This document shows positions 48,866 to 58,037 of a stretch of DNA of 64,000 bases, one piece after another. The notes under the pieces were generated by a model. That model had not been told where the DNA came from and did no database searches. It saw only the letters and a list, made by a program, of their open reading frames with translations. This stretch comes from Dolomitihabitans soli (GTDB taxonomy: Bacteria > Actinomycetota > Actinomycetes > Streptosporangiales > Streptosporangiaceae), in contig NZ_JAKNTW010000013.1 of NCBI RefSeq assembly GCF_022213955.1, positions 62,001 through 126,000 on the forward strand, in the 5' to 3' direction. The translations under genes and the position numbers were made by a program. Numbering within the stretch: the first letter of the stretch is position 1; each line of letters starts with the position of its first letter.

Positions 48866-49720
48866 TCAGGGTGGTGCAATACCACCGAGTTTGTCCGGAT
48901 TACGGACCAGCCAGATCGCGCTGATCTTGCCATCGACCAACTCGAAGCTGCTGACCGAGTCGACCCCGTCGTCGGTGGTGAACACCATCCCCGGCCGGCC
49001 GTTGACGGTCGTGGCGTGCGCCTCCAGCCCGGACGGCGCGTTCCTGGTCAGCACGCCCAGGAGCCAGCGGGCGACCTTGTCCGCGCCGTGCAACGGGCGT
49101 CGTGCCGCCGAGATCTTGCCGCCGCCGTCGGTCCACGCGGTCACCTCGGGCGCCAGCATCTCCATCACCCTGTTGATGTCACCGCCCAGGCACGCGTCCA
49201 GGAACTCCGCCGTGACCCGCCGGTTCGTCTCGTCCGACGTGTCGAAGCGCGGCTGCCTGGCCTGGACGTGCGACTTGGCGCGATGGCCGACCTGGCGCAC
49301 CGCCGACTCGCTGCGGTCCAGCGCCCTGCCGATCTCCCCGTAGGAGAAGCCGAACACCTCCTTGAGCACGAACACCGCCCGCTCCAGCGGCGACAGGCTC
49401 TCCAGCACCACCATCATCGCCATCGAAATCGACTCGGCCATCTCGACATCCTCCGTGGCGTCCGGCGCCGTGACCAACGGTTCGGGCAGCCACGGACCGA
49501 CGTACGACTCCCGTTGCACGGCGGCGGAACGGAGCCGGGTGATCGACAGATTGGTGACCGTCCTGGCGAGATAGGCACGCGGACTCTCGACCGGGCCCGT
49601 GACGCCGTGCCAGCGCAGCCACGCGTCCTGGACGATGTCCTCGGCGTCGGCCACGCTGCCGAGCATCCGGTACGCGATGCCGAACAGCAGCGACCGATGC
49701 TCCTCGAAGGTCTCCGTCAT
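48866..49720 (-). CDS. ECF sigma factor, SigJ type
   Basis: 284 residues. Region 2: LLFGIAYRMLGSVADAEDIV with QDAWLRW; region 4: SPLERAVFVLKEVFGFSYGE with IGRALDRSESAVRQ. After residue 170 comes a SnoaL/NTF2-like domain (FLDACLGGDINRVMEMLAPE), the fused C-terminus of the ECF41/SigJ groups that acts as built-in regulator in place of an anti-sigma factor. The usual carboxymuconolactone-decarboxylase or DoxX-type partner is not adjacent. Start is set at the second ATG of MTGGMTETFEEHR; up to 28 codons more are open upstream. Confidence 0.9.
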   Translation of the reverse strand: MTETFEEHRSLLFGIAYRMLGSVADAEDIVQDAWLRWHGVTGPVESPRAYLARTVTNLSITRLRSAAVQRESYVGPWLPEPLVTAPDATEDVEMAESISMAMMVVLESLSPLERAVFVLKEVFGFSYGEIGRALDRSESAVRQVGHRAKSHVQARQPRFDTSDETNRRVTAEFLDACLGGDINRVMEMLAPEVTAWTDGGGKISAARRPLHGADKVARWLLGVLTRNAPSGLEAHATTVNGRPGMVFTTDDGVDSVSSFELVDGKISAIWLVRNPDKLGGIAPP

Positions 49721-50056
49721 TCCACCCGTCATTCCACAGACGCTACGGCACACCACACCACCGGACCGGACCCGCACATCCCCGGGGCCCTCGACTCGAC
49801 CCATGCTCGTGACCTCCTTGGCTCTTCACCACTCAGGACCTCCCAGCCGCCCGAAACGTGACATGCGACGAGAAACCCAGCCGGCCGGAGAGCGAACGCG
49901 CCGGCGGTTCGACGGGCCCGGGGGCGATCCTCCCGACGTCGTGGCCCTCGGTGAGGCACCCGCCGAGCCGTACGCCGCCCGGCGCGGCGGCAGGGTTGGC
50001 CGAGGTTTTAACCGGAGGGCGGGAGAACGGCGGACGCGGCCTCTTACGCTGCCAGA
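49721..50056. other. Divergent intergenic region sigJ / mgtE-like
   Basis: Only shadow frames. Just before the GTG at 50057 no ribosome site is visible but TTACGCT lies 7 bp upstream, as if a -10 element served a leaderless message. A promoter for the sigma gene must also be here; I cannot mark it. Confidence 0.4.
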
Positions 50057-51292
50057 GTGAGGATCTTCGTCGCGCGACTGGCGGGGACCCCGGTCTTCGA
50101 TCCGGCCGGGGACCAGATCGGGCGCGTGCGTGACTTGGTGGTGGGGCTCAGGGGCACGGCCCCGCCTCGGGTGCACGGGATGGTGATCGAGATGCAGCCG
50201 CGCCGCCGGGTGTTCCTGCCCATCACGCGGGTGCGGAGCATCGAGGCCGGATCGGTGATCTTCACAGGCAAGATCAATATGCGCCGGTTCGAGCAGCGCG
50301 GGGCGGAGACGCTGGTGATCGGCGAGTTGCTCGACCTGGCCGTGGTGGTGGGCGGGGAGCGGGTCACGGTGCTCGACGTGGCCATGGAGGAACCCCACCC
50401 GTCCGAATGGATGATCACCAAGGTGGCCGTGCTCAAGCCGTCCCCCCGGCTCGGGCTGCGCAGGCGCGGCGAGACCCGCGTCGTCGACTGGGAGGACGTC
50501 CACGGATTCGACTCCGTGCAGCGGGACCAGGGCGCGGCGAGCCTGCTGGCCGCCTTCGCGTCGCTGCGGGCGGCCGACCTCGCCAACGCGCTGCACGACC
50601 TGCCGGACAAGCGGCGCGCCGAGGTCGCCGCCGCGCTGGACGACGACCGGCTCGCCGACGTGCTGGAGGAACTGCCGGAGGGCGACCAGATCGACATCCT
50701 GGGCAAGCTCGACGAGGAACGGGCCGCTGACGTCCTGGAGGCGATGAACCCGGACGACGCCGCCGACCTCCTCCAGGATCTCCCGGCCGACCAGGCCGAG
50801 GCGTTGCTGACGCTGATGGAGCCGCAGGAGGCGGCGCCGGTGCGCCGGTTGCTGACCTACGACGAGTACACCGCCGGCGGCATGATGACCAGCGAGCCGA
50901 TCATCCTGCTGCCGACCGCCACGATCGCGGAGGCGCTCGCGCAGGTCCGCCAGCAGGACCTCACCCCCGCCGTGGCCGCCCAGGTCTATGTCGCGAGGGC
51001 CCCGACGGAGACGCCGACCGGGCGATATCTGGGGGTGACCCATTTCCAGCGGCTGCTCCGCGATCCGCCTTCCACGCTGCTCGGCGCGGTGCTCGACGGC
51101 ACCATCGATCCGATCAAGCCGGAGCTGTCGTTGCCGGCGGTGACCTCCTACCTGGCCACCTACAACCTGTTGGCGGCTCCCGTGGTCGACGAGCTGGGCC
51201 GCCTGGTGGGCGCGGTCACGGTGGACGACGTGCTCGACCACCTGCTGCCCGGCGACTGGCGTGAGCGGGACGAGGTCGGCGATGGCGACTGA
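50057..51292 (+). CDS. PRC-barrel / MgtE-N / CBS domain protein
   Basis: 411 residues, GTG start. N-terminal PRC-barrel-like part (about 1-150, GTPVFDPAGDQIGRVRDLVV), then an MgtE N-terminal superhelix (about 160-270) with the repeating ALHDLPDKRRAEV, DVLEELPEGDQIDIL, DLLQDLPADQAEALL, then two CBS domains (about 275-400; GGMMTSEPIILLPTATI, LLAAPVVDELGRLVGAVTVD). The transmembrane Mg channel part of MgtE is missing, so this is a soluble Mg/nucleotide sensor, as in Rv1232c-type proteins. Overlaps the DUF1003 gene by 11 bp. Confidence 0.9.
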   Translation: MRIFVARLAGTPVFDPAGDQIGRVRDLVVGLRGTAPPRVHGMVIEMQPRRRVFLPITRVRSIEAGSVIFTGKINMRRFEQRGAETLVIGELLDLAVVVGGERVTVLDVAMEEPHPSEWMITKVAVLKPSPRLGLRRRGETRVVDWEDVHGFDSVQRDQGAASLLAAFASLRAADLANALHDLPDKRRAEVAAALDDDRLADVLEELPEGDQIDILGKLDEERAADVLEAMNPDDAADLLQDLPADQAEALLTLMEPQEAAPVRRLLTYDEYTAGGMMTSEPIILLPTATIAEALAQVRQQDLTPAVAAQVYVARAPTETPTGRYLGVTHFQRLLRDPPSTLLGAVLDGTIDPIKPELSLPAVTSYLATYNLLAAPVVDELGRLVGAVTVDDVLDHLLPGDWRERDEVGDGD

Positions 51293-51749
51293 CCGTCTGG
51301 ACCAGCCGCGCGAGCTCCGCCGTACGCTCAGGCCGCACTACGATCCCGAGGCCTTCGGCCGGCTGTCGGAGCAAATCGCAAGATTTCTCGGTACGGCACG
51401 CTTCCTCGTCTACATGACCGTGTTCATCGCGGTCTGGGTGGTGTGGAACGTCCTGGCCCCGGGCAGCCTGCAGTTCGATCCCTACCCGTTCATCTTCCTG
51501 ACGCTGATCCTGTCGCTCCAGGCGTCCTACGCCGCCCCCCTGATCCTGCTGGCCCAGAACCGCCAGGACGACAGGGACCGCGTGACCTACGAGCAGGACC
51601 GCATCACCGCCGACCGAAACCAGGCCGACACCGAGTACCTCGCCCGCGAACTGGCCGGCCTCCGCATCGCCCTGGCCGACGTGACCACCCGCGACTACCT
51701 CCGCACCGAGCTCCAACGCCTGGCGGAAGAACTCGAATCCCGGTCCTAA
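51282..51749 (+). CDS. DUF1003 family membrane protein
   Basis: 155 residues from the ATG at 51282, inside the end of the previous gene. Two membrane helices (FLVYMTVFIAVWVVWNVLAP, FIFLTLILSLQASYAAPLIL) joined by FDPYPF, then QNRQDDRDR and a long C-terminal helix: exact DUF1003 form. Regularly found with the MgtE-N/CBS gene in actinobacteria, which suggests a shared role in Mg or metal balance. Confidence 0.93.
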   Translation: MATDRLDQPRELRRTLRPHYDPEAFGRLSEQIARFLGTARFLVYMTVFIAVWVVWNVLAPGSLQFDPYPFIFLTLILSLQASYAAPLILLAQNRQDDRDRVTYEQDRITADRNQADTEYLARELAGLRIALADVTTRDYLRTELQRLAEELESRS

Positions 51750-51766
51750 CCCCGTGTTCGCGGTGG

Positions 51767-52240
51767 TCAGGGCGGCGGGGGGAGCAGTTTGGTGAGCGTG
51801 GTGGCGCACTGGCGGAGCTCGTCGTCGTCGAGCACGCCGAGGAACCGCGCCCTGAGGCTTCTCAGGTAGGTCGGCGTGGCCTCGGCCAGCCGGGTACGGC
51901 CGGCGGCGGTGAGCACGGCGTAGAGCCCTCTGGCGTCGCTCGTGCACGCCTCCCGCTCGACCAGGCCGTCGCGCTGGAGACGGTCGATCAGGCGGGTGAG
52001 GCCGCTGCGGGAGAGCAGGGCCTGGTCGGCCAGGTCGTTCATCCGCAGCCGGCCATCAGGGGTCTCGGCGAGCCGGGTGAGCACGTCGTAGGAGGCCAGG
52101 GCCAGATCGTGGGCGGTCAGGAGGTCGGCTTCGAGCAGCCGCGCGGCGCGCACCTGGACCCGCTGGAGCATCCGCCAGACCGCCGGCTCCTCCGAGCGCG
52201 GGGTCCGCCGCGGGCTCCCGCCCTCCGACGTCAGCGTCAC
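51767..52240 (-). CDS. MarR family transcriptional regulator
   Basis: 157 residues. Winged helix: LASYDVLTRLAETPDGRLRM, LADQALLSRSGLTRLIDRLQ, RDGLVEREACTSDARGLYAV (about 45-115) with the wing Asp-Ala-Arg-Gly. Flanking helices form the dimer interface. Its target is not evident; divergent gene is mrp (82 bp between starts). Convergent with DUF1003. Confidence 0.92.
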   Translation of the reverse strand: MTLTSEGGSPRRTPRSEEPAVWRMLQRVQVRAARLLEADLLTAHDLALASYDVLTRLAETPDGRLRMNDLADQALLSRSGLTRLIDRLQRDGLVEREACTSDARGLYAVLTAAGRTRLAEATPTYLRSLRARFLGVLDDDELRQCATTLTKLLPPPP

Positions 52241-52322
52241 ATGCGGATTCTAAACCGGTGCGCGTGCATCCAAACAGGGTCTGCCGTTCCGAATACGGTC
52301 CCCGGGTTCATACCATGGGGGC

Positions 52323-53462
52323 ATGGCACCTACCCCGGAACAGGTGACGACGGCGCTGGCGACGGTCAACGACCCAGAGATCCGCCGGCCGATCACCGAG
52401 CTCGACATGGTCAAGAGCGTCGACATCTCACCGGACGGAGTGGTGCGCGTCGGCGTGTTCCTCACGGTCAGTGGTTGTCCGATGAAGGACACCATCACCC
52501 GTGACATCACCGCCGCGGTCTCCAAACTCGACGGCGTGCAAGGCGTCAAGGTCGAGATGGACGTCATGAGCGCCGAACAACGCAAGAACCTGCAGACCAA
52601 GCTGCGCGGCGACCGCAGCCCGGAGAAGGAGATCCCCTTCGCCCAGCCGGGCTCGCTGACCCGCGTCTTCGCGGTCGCCAGCGGCAAGGGCGGCGTCGGG
52701 AAGTCCTCCGTCACCGTCAACCTGGCCGCCGCGATGGCCGCGAGCGGGTTGAAGGTCGGCGTGGTCGACGCCGACATCTACGGCCACTCGGTGCCGCGGA
52801 TGCTCGGCGTGAGCGACCGGCCCACCAAGGTCGAAGACATGATCATGCCGCCGATGGCGCACGACATCAAGGTCATCTCGGTCGGGATGTTCAAGCCGCC
52901 GGGCAACACGCCCGTCGTGTGGCGTGGCCCGATGCTCGACCGGGCGCTGCACCAGTTCCTCGCCGACGTCTACTGGGGCGACCTCGACATCCTGCTGATG
53001 GACCTGCCGCCCGGCACCGGCGACATCGCGATCTCGGTGGCGCAGCGCATGCCGTCCGCCGAGATCCTCGTGGTGACCACCCCGCAGCAGGCCGCGGCGG
53101 AGGTGGCGGAGCGAGCCGGTTCCATCGCGACCCAGACGCACCAGCAGATCGCCGGTGTCATCGAGAACATGGCCTGGCTGCCGTGCCCGCACTGCGACGA
53201 GCGGATCGCGGTCTTCGGCGAGGGCGGCGGGCAGTCCGTCGCCGACGGGCTGACCCGCGCGCTGGGCGCCCGGGTGCCGCTGCTCGGCCAGGTGCCCATC
53301 GACCTGCGGCTGCGCGAAGGCGGCGACGAGGGCAAGCCGCTGGTGATCACCGATCCCGACTCCCCGGCCGGCGCGGAGCTCATCCGCATCGCGGGCGGGC
53401 TCAGCAAGAAGTCGAGCAGCATCAAGGGCCTCCAGCTCGGCCTTTCACCGGCCGGCCGCTGA
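52323..53462 (+). CDS. mrp: Iron-sulfur cluster carrier protein Mrp/ApbC
   Basis: 379 residues. N-terminal MIP18/DUF59 domain (about 1-95; NDPEIRRPITELDMVKSVDI), then the deviant Walker A ASGKGGVGKSSVTVN (about 119-133), VDADIYGHSVPRML, LLMDLPPGTGD, and the cluster-binding WLPCPHCDE (CxxC, about 287). It carries 4Fe-4S clusters as a homodimer. Location beside the tatB-htrA-sigE group agrees with mycobacterial Rv1229c. A strong hairpin follows. Confidence 0.96.
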   Translation: MAPTPEQVTTALATVNDPEIRRPITELDMVKSVDISPDGVVRVGVFLTVSGCPMKDTITRDITAAVSKLDGVQGVKVEMDVMSAEQRKNLQTKLRGDRSPEKEIPFAQPGSLTRVFAVASGKGGVGKSSVTVNLAAAMAASGLKVGVVDADIYGHSVPRMLGVSDRPTKVEDMIMPPMAHDIKVISVGMFKPPGNTPVVWRGPMLDRALHQFLADVYWGDLDILLMDLPPGTGDIAISVAQRMPSAEILVVTTPQQAAAEVAERAGSIATQTHQQIAGVIENMAWLPCPHCDERIAVFGEGGGQSVADGLTRALGARVPLLGQVPIDLRLREGGDEGKPLVITDPDSPAGAELIRIAGGLSKKSSSIKGLQLGLSPAGR

Positions 53463-53473
53463 CCCCGGTCACG

Positions 53474-53533
53474 GCGAAGCGCCCCCGCCCAGGCTCCTCC
53501 CTTCCAGGGAGGGCGGGCGGGGGCGCTTCGCCA
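53474..53533. terminator. Bidirectional terminator between mrp and tatB
   Basis: GGCGAAGCGCCCCCGCCC and GGGCGGGGGCGCTTCGCC pair perfectly over 18 bp; the 24-base loop contains a small inner hairpin (CTCCCT, AGGGAG). It lies between the convergent ends of mrp and tatB, 11 and 14 bp from the stops, and serves both. Confidence 0.9.
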
Positions 53534-53547
53534 TGTGTGGTGCGTTC

Positions 53548-53898
53548 CTACGTGGCTTCGTGGTCGTAGGGCGGGATCTCGCCGTACGAGAGCTCGGAGA
53601 CCGGCTCGATCACCGGCACCGCCGGTTCCTGGTGGTTCGCCGGACGGTCCCAGTCGTCGTCGTCGCTGAGCAGATGCTTCTTGACGAAGTTTCTGGGGTT
53701 GAGGTCGGCCGGGTCGAAGTCCTGGAACTCCGGGCCGAGCCCCGACCGAAGGTCCTCCTTGGCGTTGTTGGCCATCCGGCGCAGATTGCGCAGCGTACGG
53801 CCCGCCTGAGAGGCCGCCTGGGGCAGCTTCTCCGGGCCGAACACCAAAAGCGCGATCACGACAAGAGCCACGACCTCAAACCAGCCGAGTCCGAACAC
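53548..53898 (-). CDS. tatB: Sec-independent protein translocase TatB
   Basis: 116 residues, GTG start. The N-terminal membrane helix with GLGWFEVVALVVIALLVFGP (Glu near 8, FGP hinge), then an amphipathic helix KLPQAASQAGRTLRNLRRMA and a polar tail (DDDDWDRP). This is the TatB form, longer than TatA. It recognises twin-arginine precursors together with TatC, which is not in the window. Last gene of the sigE-rseA-rseB-htrA-tatB series, 88 bp after htrA. Confidence 0.93.
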   Translation of the reverse strand: MFGLGWFEVVALVVIALLVFGPEKLPQAASQAGRTLRNLRRMANNAKEDLRSGLGPEFQDFDPADLNPRNFVKKHLLSDDDDWDRPANHQEPAVPVIEPVSELSYGEIPPYDHEAT

Positions 53899-53986
53899 CG
53901 TGATCTCCTACCGCGAACAATCGAGCAGCTCGAAACCACAGACTACTTCCCCCTGCCCGTGCGCCATCCGCCAGGAGGGGCGAACC

Positions 53987-55537
53987 TCAGGAAGGCTGCG
54001 GTGTGGGGACCGCGCCGGCGGCGATGACGACCGTGGTCGACTTCTCCTGGCCGCCTCGCTGGAACTTCACGCTCAGCTTGTCGCCCGGCGCCATGCTGCG
54101 GATCTGCACCATCAACTCCTGGCTGTTCTGCACGGGCGTGCCGTTCAACTCCGTGATCACGTCACCGGGCTTGAGGCCCGCCTTGTCGGCCGGACCGCCG
54201 GACTCCACGGGCGCGACGCCCCGTTCGGGATCGGAGGCGATGCGCACGCCCTGGCCCTGGTAGCCGGGATCGATGCTGATCCCGATCCGCGAGGTCTTGG
54301 CGCTGCCGGTGGACACCAGGTCCTCGGCGACGCGGCGCGCGTGGTTCACCGGGATCGAGAAGCCGAGCCCGATGCTGCCGCCCTGGGCGGCGGCGGAGCG
54401 GCCGACCGTGGCGATCGCCGAGTTGACCCCGATGACCTGGCCGCTGGTGTTGACCAGCGGGCCGCCGGAGTTGCCGGGGTTGATCGCCGCGTCGGTCTGG
54501 ATCGCGTTGATGTAGCTGGTGTCCGTCAGGCCGCCGCTCTCGCCGCCCGCGATGACCGGCCGGTTGAGCGAGCTCACGATGCCGGTGGTGACGGTGCCCG
54601 ACAGCCCGAGCGGCGAGCCGATGGCGATCACCGGGTCGCCGACCACGACGCTGGCGGAGTCGCCGAGCGCGATCTCCGGCATGCCGAAGACCTCGTCCGG
54701 CTTGACCACGGCGAGGTCGGACGACGGGTCGCGGCCGACGATGCGGCCCATGGTGGTCTTGCGGTTGTTGAACGCGATCCTGATCTCGCCGCCCTTGGCG
54801 GCGGGGGCGACCACGTGGTTGTTGGTGACGATGTAGCCGCCCTTGATCAGGAAGCCGGAGCCGCCGGTGCCGCCCTCCCCGCCGCCCTCGACCTCAAGGG
54901 AGACCACGCTGGGCAGCACCTTGGAGGCCACGCCCGCGATGGAGTCGGGCGCGCGCTCCAGGCTGCCCGTCGGCGCGGTGCCCAGGCTGAACGACGGGTC
55001 GGTGCCCTGACTGGAGTCTCTGGTCAGCAGATAGGTGCCCACCGAGCCCGCCCCGGCGGCGACCAGCGCGATGACCACCGCGAGCGCCACGAGCACGCCG
55101 AGACCGGGCCCGCCGCGCCTGACCGGCTTGCCCGGGGCCATGCCGCCCTGTCCCCCGGGCGGCCCCGGCGGCGGCGGTGCCCATCCCGGCCCCATGCCGA
55201 AGGCCCTCGAAGGCGGTGGCGGCGGCGGAGGCGGCGTGGGCCCGGTCATCGGCGCGATGTTCGGATAGGCCGCCGTGTCGCCGGTCGGGCCGCCCGGCGG
55301 GTCGCCCCAGCCGGAGACCTCGTGCCGGGTTCTTCCCGAAGGATCGCCCCAGCCGCCGTCCGAGCCGGCCTGCGTCATGTGTGCCGTACGCCCCTCGTCT
55401 TCGCGGAAGGGCGGCACCTCGTCCGCGGGCAGGAAATCCGGCCGCTGGCGTTCGGGCTCCGGAGTGGGCTCCTGGAAGTCCGACGGTGTGCGACCTTCAC
55501 CCTCCCAGGCGTCTCGGGTCCGCGTCTCGTCGGTCAT
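53987..55537 (-). CDS. htrA: HtrA/DegP-type membrane serine protease with PDZ domain
   Basis: 516 residues from the ATG at 55537. Long cytoplasmic Pro-rich N-terminus (about 1-140, with a PPPPPPPP run), one transmembrane helix (about 145-168), then a trypsin-like domain with His (TNNHVVAP, about 241), Asp (PSSDLAVVK, about 273) and Ser (NPGNSGGPL, about 356), and one PDZ domain (about 435-510, GGPADKAGLKPGDVITELNG). It degrades or refolds damaged exported proteins. In mycobacteria the equivalent HtrA belongs to the SigE locus and can clip the anti-sigma factor. Confidence 0.95.
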   Translation of the reverse strand: MTDETRTRDAWEGEGRTPSDFQEPTPEPERQRPDFLPADEVPPFREDEGRTAHMTQAGSDGGWGDPSGRTRHEVSGWGDPPGGPTGDTAAYPNIAPMTGPTPPPPPPPPSRAFGMGPGWAPPPPGPPGGQGGMAPGKPVRRGGPGLGVLVALAVVIALVAAGAGSVGTYLLTRDSSQGTDPSFSLGTAPTGSLERAPDSIAGVASKVLPSVVSLEVEGGGEGGTGGSGFLIKGGYIVTNNHVVAPAAKGGEIRIAFNNRKTTMGRIVGRDPSSDLAVVKPDEVFGMPEIALGDSASVVVGDPVIAIGSPLGLSGTVTTGIVSSLNRPVIAGGESGGLTDTSYINAIQTDAAINPGNSGGPLVNTSGQVIGVNSAIATVGRSAAAQGGSIGLGFSIPVNHARRVAEDLVSTGSAKTSRIGISIDPGYQGQGVRIASDPERGVAPVESGGPADKAGLKPGDVITELNGTPVQNSQELMVQIRSMAPGDKLSVKFQRGGQEKSTTVVIAAGAVPTPQPS

Positions 55538-55639
55538 CGCTGTCTCACTGCTCCTCGCCTCGTGTCCCGCCGTCCGTGGCGGTCGTCTCGACAGGTCGAT
55601 TGTCTCCACGGCGGCATACGAGAGATGTAAAGGGGTGGC

Positions 55640-56650
55640 TTACCCGAACGGGTTGATCCAGGAGAGGAGCCGACCGGCCCCCCTGCCCATGCGCGCCCAG
55701 AAACCGGGGTCGCTCTCGTGCGGCAGCGCGGCGACGGCGGCATCGACCATGTCCGCCGGCGCGTCGGCCACGACGGTGTAGACATGTCCTCCGCTCGCCC
55801 AGATCGTTTCCTGTTCCGCAGAGTCACGGATCCAGATCGTATGCCCGCTCCGGGCCGTTGCATGCCACCCGGCGAGCCGCGCCTCGTCGAGACTTCCCCG
55901 CTGGACGAACACCGACACCACGGACAACCCGTCGGAGTAGCCGAGATGCAGATAGCCGCCCGTCTCCTCGGCGGTGAACAACTCCAGGCGTCCGGGCAGG
56001 GCTCTGGGGAACGTCCAGCCGCGATCACGCAGGCCGGCCAGTCCGTCGACGTCGAGGCGGGACTGCTGGCCGGGCTCCGGTGTCCGGGTCAGGCGGCGCG
56101 GCGGAGGCAGCCGGATGTCGATGAAGGCGCCCGCGTGGGTGACCCTTCCCCGGCCGTCGAGGACCTCCCTGCGCAGCACCAGCCTGCTGGCCTCGTCGAT
56201 CCAGAAGCGAGCGGCCGTGCTGCCGTCCGGGCGCAGGGCGTGCACCACGAGGGTGTCGCGCCCGCAGACGCTGCCCCTGCCGGCCGTGACGATCCGGAAG
56301 TTGCGGGCCAGCACCTCCAGCATCTCCTCGGGCGGCGCCGACATGCCGCCCGCGAGTGAGCCGGGATCCGCCGTGCCCGGCTCGGGGTGGATCGTCAGGC
56401 CCGAGCCCGGGGTGTTGCTGACGTCGACCAGCGAGGAGGACACGCCCGAACGGCCCCAGGTCGTGAGGGTCTGCACCCCGGTGTACTCCTGGGTACGGCC
56501 GGCGAGCGCCGCCTCCCGCAGCAGGGGGAGGCCGGTGTCCTCGCTCTCCTGCTCTTCGGGCGGGACGACGGCCGCCCAGCTCGGACTGCCCATCACCAGG
56601 CCCAGCAGCACGACGGCCGCCACGATCATGGCAGTGGGCAGGCGTCTCAC
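55640..56650 (-). CDS. RseB/MucB-like sigma-E regulatory lipocarrier-fold protein
   Basis: 336 residues, GTG start in a GTGA overlap with the anti-sigma gene. Signal peptide (about 1-26, ending SPSWA). Domain 1 (about 40-190) has the LolA/RseB-type strands (QEYTGVQTLTTWG, CGRDTLVVHALRPDG, ARFWIDEASRLVLRREVLDG); domain 2 (about 215-320) is the small RseB C-domain-like part (LHLGYSDGLSVVSVFVQRG, VYTVVADAPADMV). RseB proteins bind the external part of the anti-sigma factor and lift protection on sensing envelope damage. Only one Cys is present, so no disulfide is formed within the chain. Confidence 0.82.
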   Translation of the reverse strand: MRRLPTAMIVAAVVLLGLVMGSPSWAAVVPPEEQESEDTGLPLLREAALAGRTQEYTGVQTLTTWGRSGVSSSLVDVSNTPGSGLTIHPEPGTADPGSLAGGMSAPPEEMLEVLARNFRIVTAGRGSVCGRDTLVVHALRPDGSTAARFWIDEASRLVLRREVLDGRGRVTHAGAFIDIRLPPPRRLTRTPEPGQQSRLDVDGLAGLRDRGWTFPRALPGRLELFTAEETGGYLHLGYSDGLSVVSVFVQRGSLDEARLAGWHATARSGHTIWIRDSAEQETIWASGGHVYTVVADAPADMVDAAVAALPHESDPGFWARMGRGAGRLLSWINPFG

Positions 56651-57243
56651 TGCCGGGGCCGCGGCGTGAGCGTCGCGGGAGTGGGGGTGGGCGTGCCCTG
56701 CCGCGACGGCGTCACCGACGGGGACGGGGTCACGGCCGGCGAGCCGTACGGTGCGGTTTGCTTGTGCTGGTTGGCGAACTTCTCCATCTGCGGGACCACC
56801 GGCGGGCCGGTCTCGATGCCGCCGGCGACGAACATGGTGCCGAACGCGACGGCCGCCGAGGCCATGCCGACGGCGACATAACCGGCGCGACGCGCCCGGC
56901 CGCGACGTCCCGACGCTCTGCCACCGGGGCGGTTGTCGGGTGGCGCGATGCTGTGCATGCTCGGGATCGGCACCCCGCCGAACGTGTGCGACGCGTCGGG
57001 GAAGGGGCGCACCCGCGGCGGGAGCGGCCCGCCCGGCTCCGACATCCGGAGCAGGGACATGCTCAGGTCCGCGGGCATGGCCGGGCCCTCCAGGGACCGC
57101 AGCCGGTTCTTCAGCGCGCGTACGGAGTCGACCTCGGCTCGGCAGTCGGCGCAGAAGGTCAGATGGGCGAGCGCGCGTTCGCGCTCCCCGTGGTTCAGCT
57201 CGCCGTCGACCAGTGCCGAGACGCGCTCTCCCAGATGGCTCAT
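56647..57243 (-). CDS. rseA: Zinc-binding anti-sigma factor (RseA-like)
   Basis: 198 residues. N-terminal ZAS domain with His27, Cys31, Cys34 in [11 protein letters not shown] (HxxxCxxC), which binds the sigma factor in a redox-sensitive way. A transmembrane helix at about 120-142 ([19 protein letters not shown]) and a Pro/Thr-rich external tail follow, so the protein passes signal across the membrane. Start overlaps the sigma stop (ATGA), stop overlaps the RseB-like start (GTGA): three genes in coupled translation. Confidence 0.93.
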   Translation of the reverse strand: MSHLGERVSALVDGELNHGERERALAHLTFCADCRAEVDSVRALKNRLRSLEGPAMPADLSMSLLRMSEPGGPLPPRVRPFPDASHTFGGVPIPSMHSIAPPDNRPGGRASGRRGRARRAGYVAVGMASAAVAFGTMFVAGGIETGPPVVPQMEKFANQHKQTAPYGSPAVTPSPSVTPSRQGTPTPTPATLTPRPRQ

Positions 57244-57866
57244 GCCAAATCCTCCCCAGAGGTCGTGGTCGGGGGGACTTGTTCGCGACGGGGCGCGCGA
57301 TGCTCCAGCGCCTCCCGAAGCTGCGAGCGCCCGCGATGGATCCTGCTGCGCACGGTGCCCAGTTTCACACCGAGCGTGGCCGCGATCTCCTCGTAGGACA
57401 GCCCCTCGATGTCACAGAGGACGACGGCGGCCCGGAACTCCGGAGCCAGCGCGTCGAGTGCCGCCTGGATGTCCGGCTCCAGATGGGTGTCGTCGTAGAC
57501 CTGGGCCGGCGAGGGCTCACGCCCGCGCAGCCGTTCCGCCGCGTCGTCGCCCAGTCCCTCGAACCGGATGCGCTGCCTGCGCCGCGCCATGTCGAGGAAC
57601 AGGTTCGTCGTGATCCGGTGCAACCACCCCTCGAACGTGCCAGGCGTGTAGCTCGACAGCGACCGGAACACCCTGACGAAGACCTCCTGTGTGAGGTCTT
57701 CGGCGTCGTGCACGTTTCCGGTCAGTCTGTAGGCGAGTCGATACACCCTCGCTGAGTGTGTACGGACGACCTCCTCCCAAGTGGGAGGCGTCCATTCGGA
57801 CACGGGAGCTTCGGCCTGGTGGTCATCCACCAGCACTCCTCTCCTCGGGACCACCGCTATCGCCAT
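57240..57866 (-). CDS. sigE: ECF RNA polymerase sigma factor SigE
   Basis: About 208 residues. Region 2: [20 protein letters not shown] with VFVRVFRSL; region 4: [20 protein letters not shown] with [17 protein letters not shown]. No C-terminal extension. It directs the envelope-stress response and is held by the zinc anti-sigma factor encoded next. Start ATG 57866 is preferred; a GTG at codon 12 is possible. The divergent partner is an O-methyltransferase, the same arrangement as Rv1220c-Rv1221. Confidence 0.94.
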   Translation of the reverse strand: MAIAVVPRRGVLVDDHQAEAPVSEWTPPTWEEVVRTHSARVYRLAYRLTGNVHDAEDLTQEVFVRVFRSLSSYTPGTFEGWLHRITTNLFLDMARRRQRIRFEGLGDDAAERLRGREPSPAQVYDDTHLEPDIQAALDALAPEFRAAVVLCDIEGLSYEEIAATLGVKLGTVRSRIHRGRSQLREALEHRAPRREQVPPTTTSGEDLA

Positions 57867-58037
57867 AGTGCCTGGTTTCGTCCCTCCGTGCGTACGGACT
57901 GCCCTGCGAACCGGCAAAGGCCTCTTAAACCGTGCAACGCACCGGGGGTCGCATGAGTTCCCGTTCGGGCTTCACTCCCCTAGGCTGCGACCAGCGACCA
58001 AATGAGTGCGTACGGCGAAAGCGGGGAGGAGAGGCCA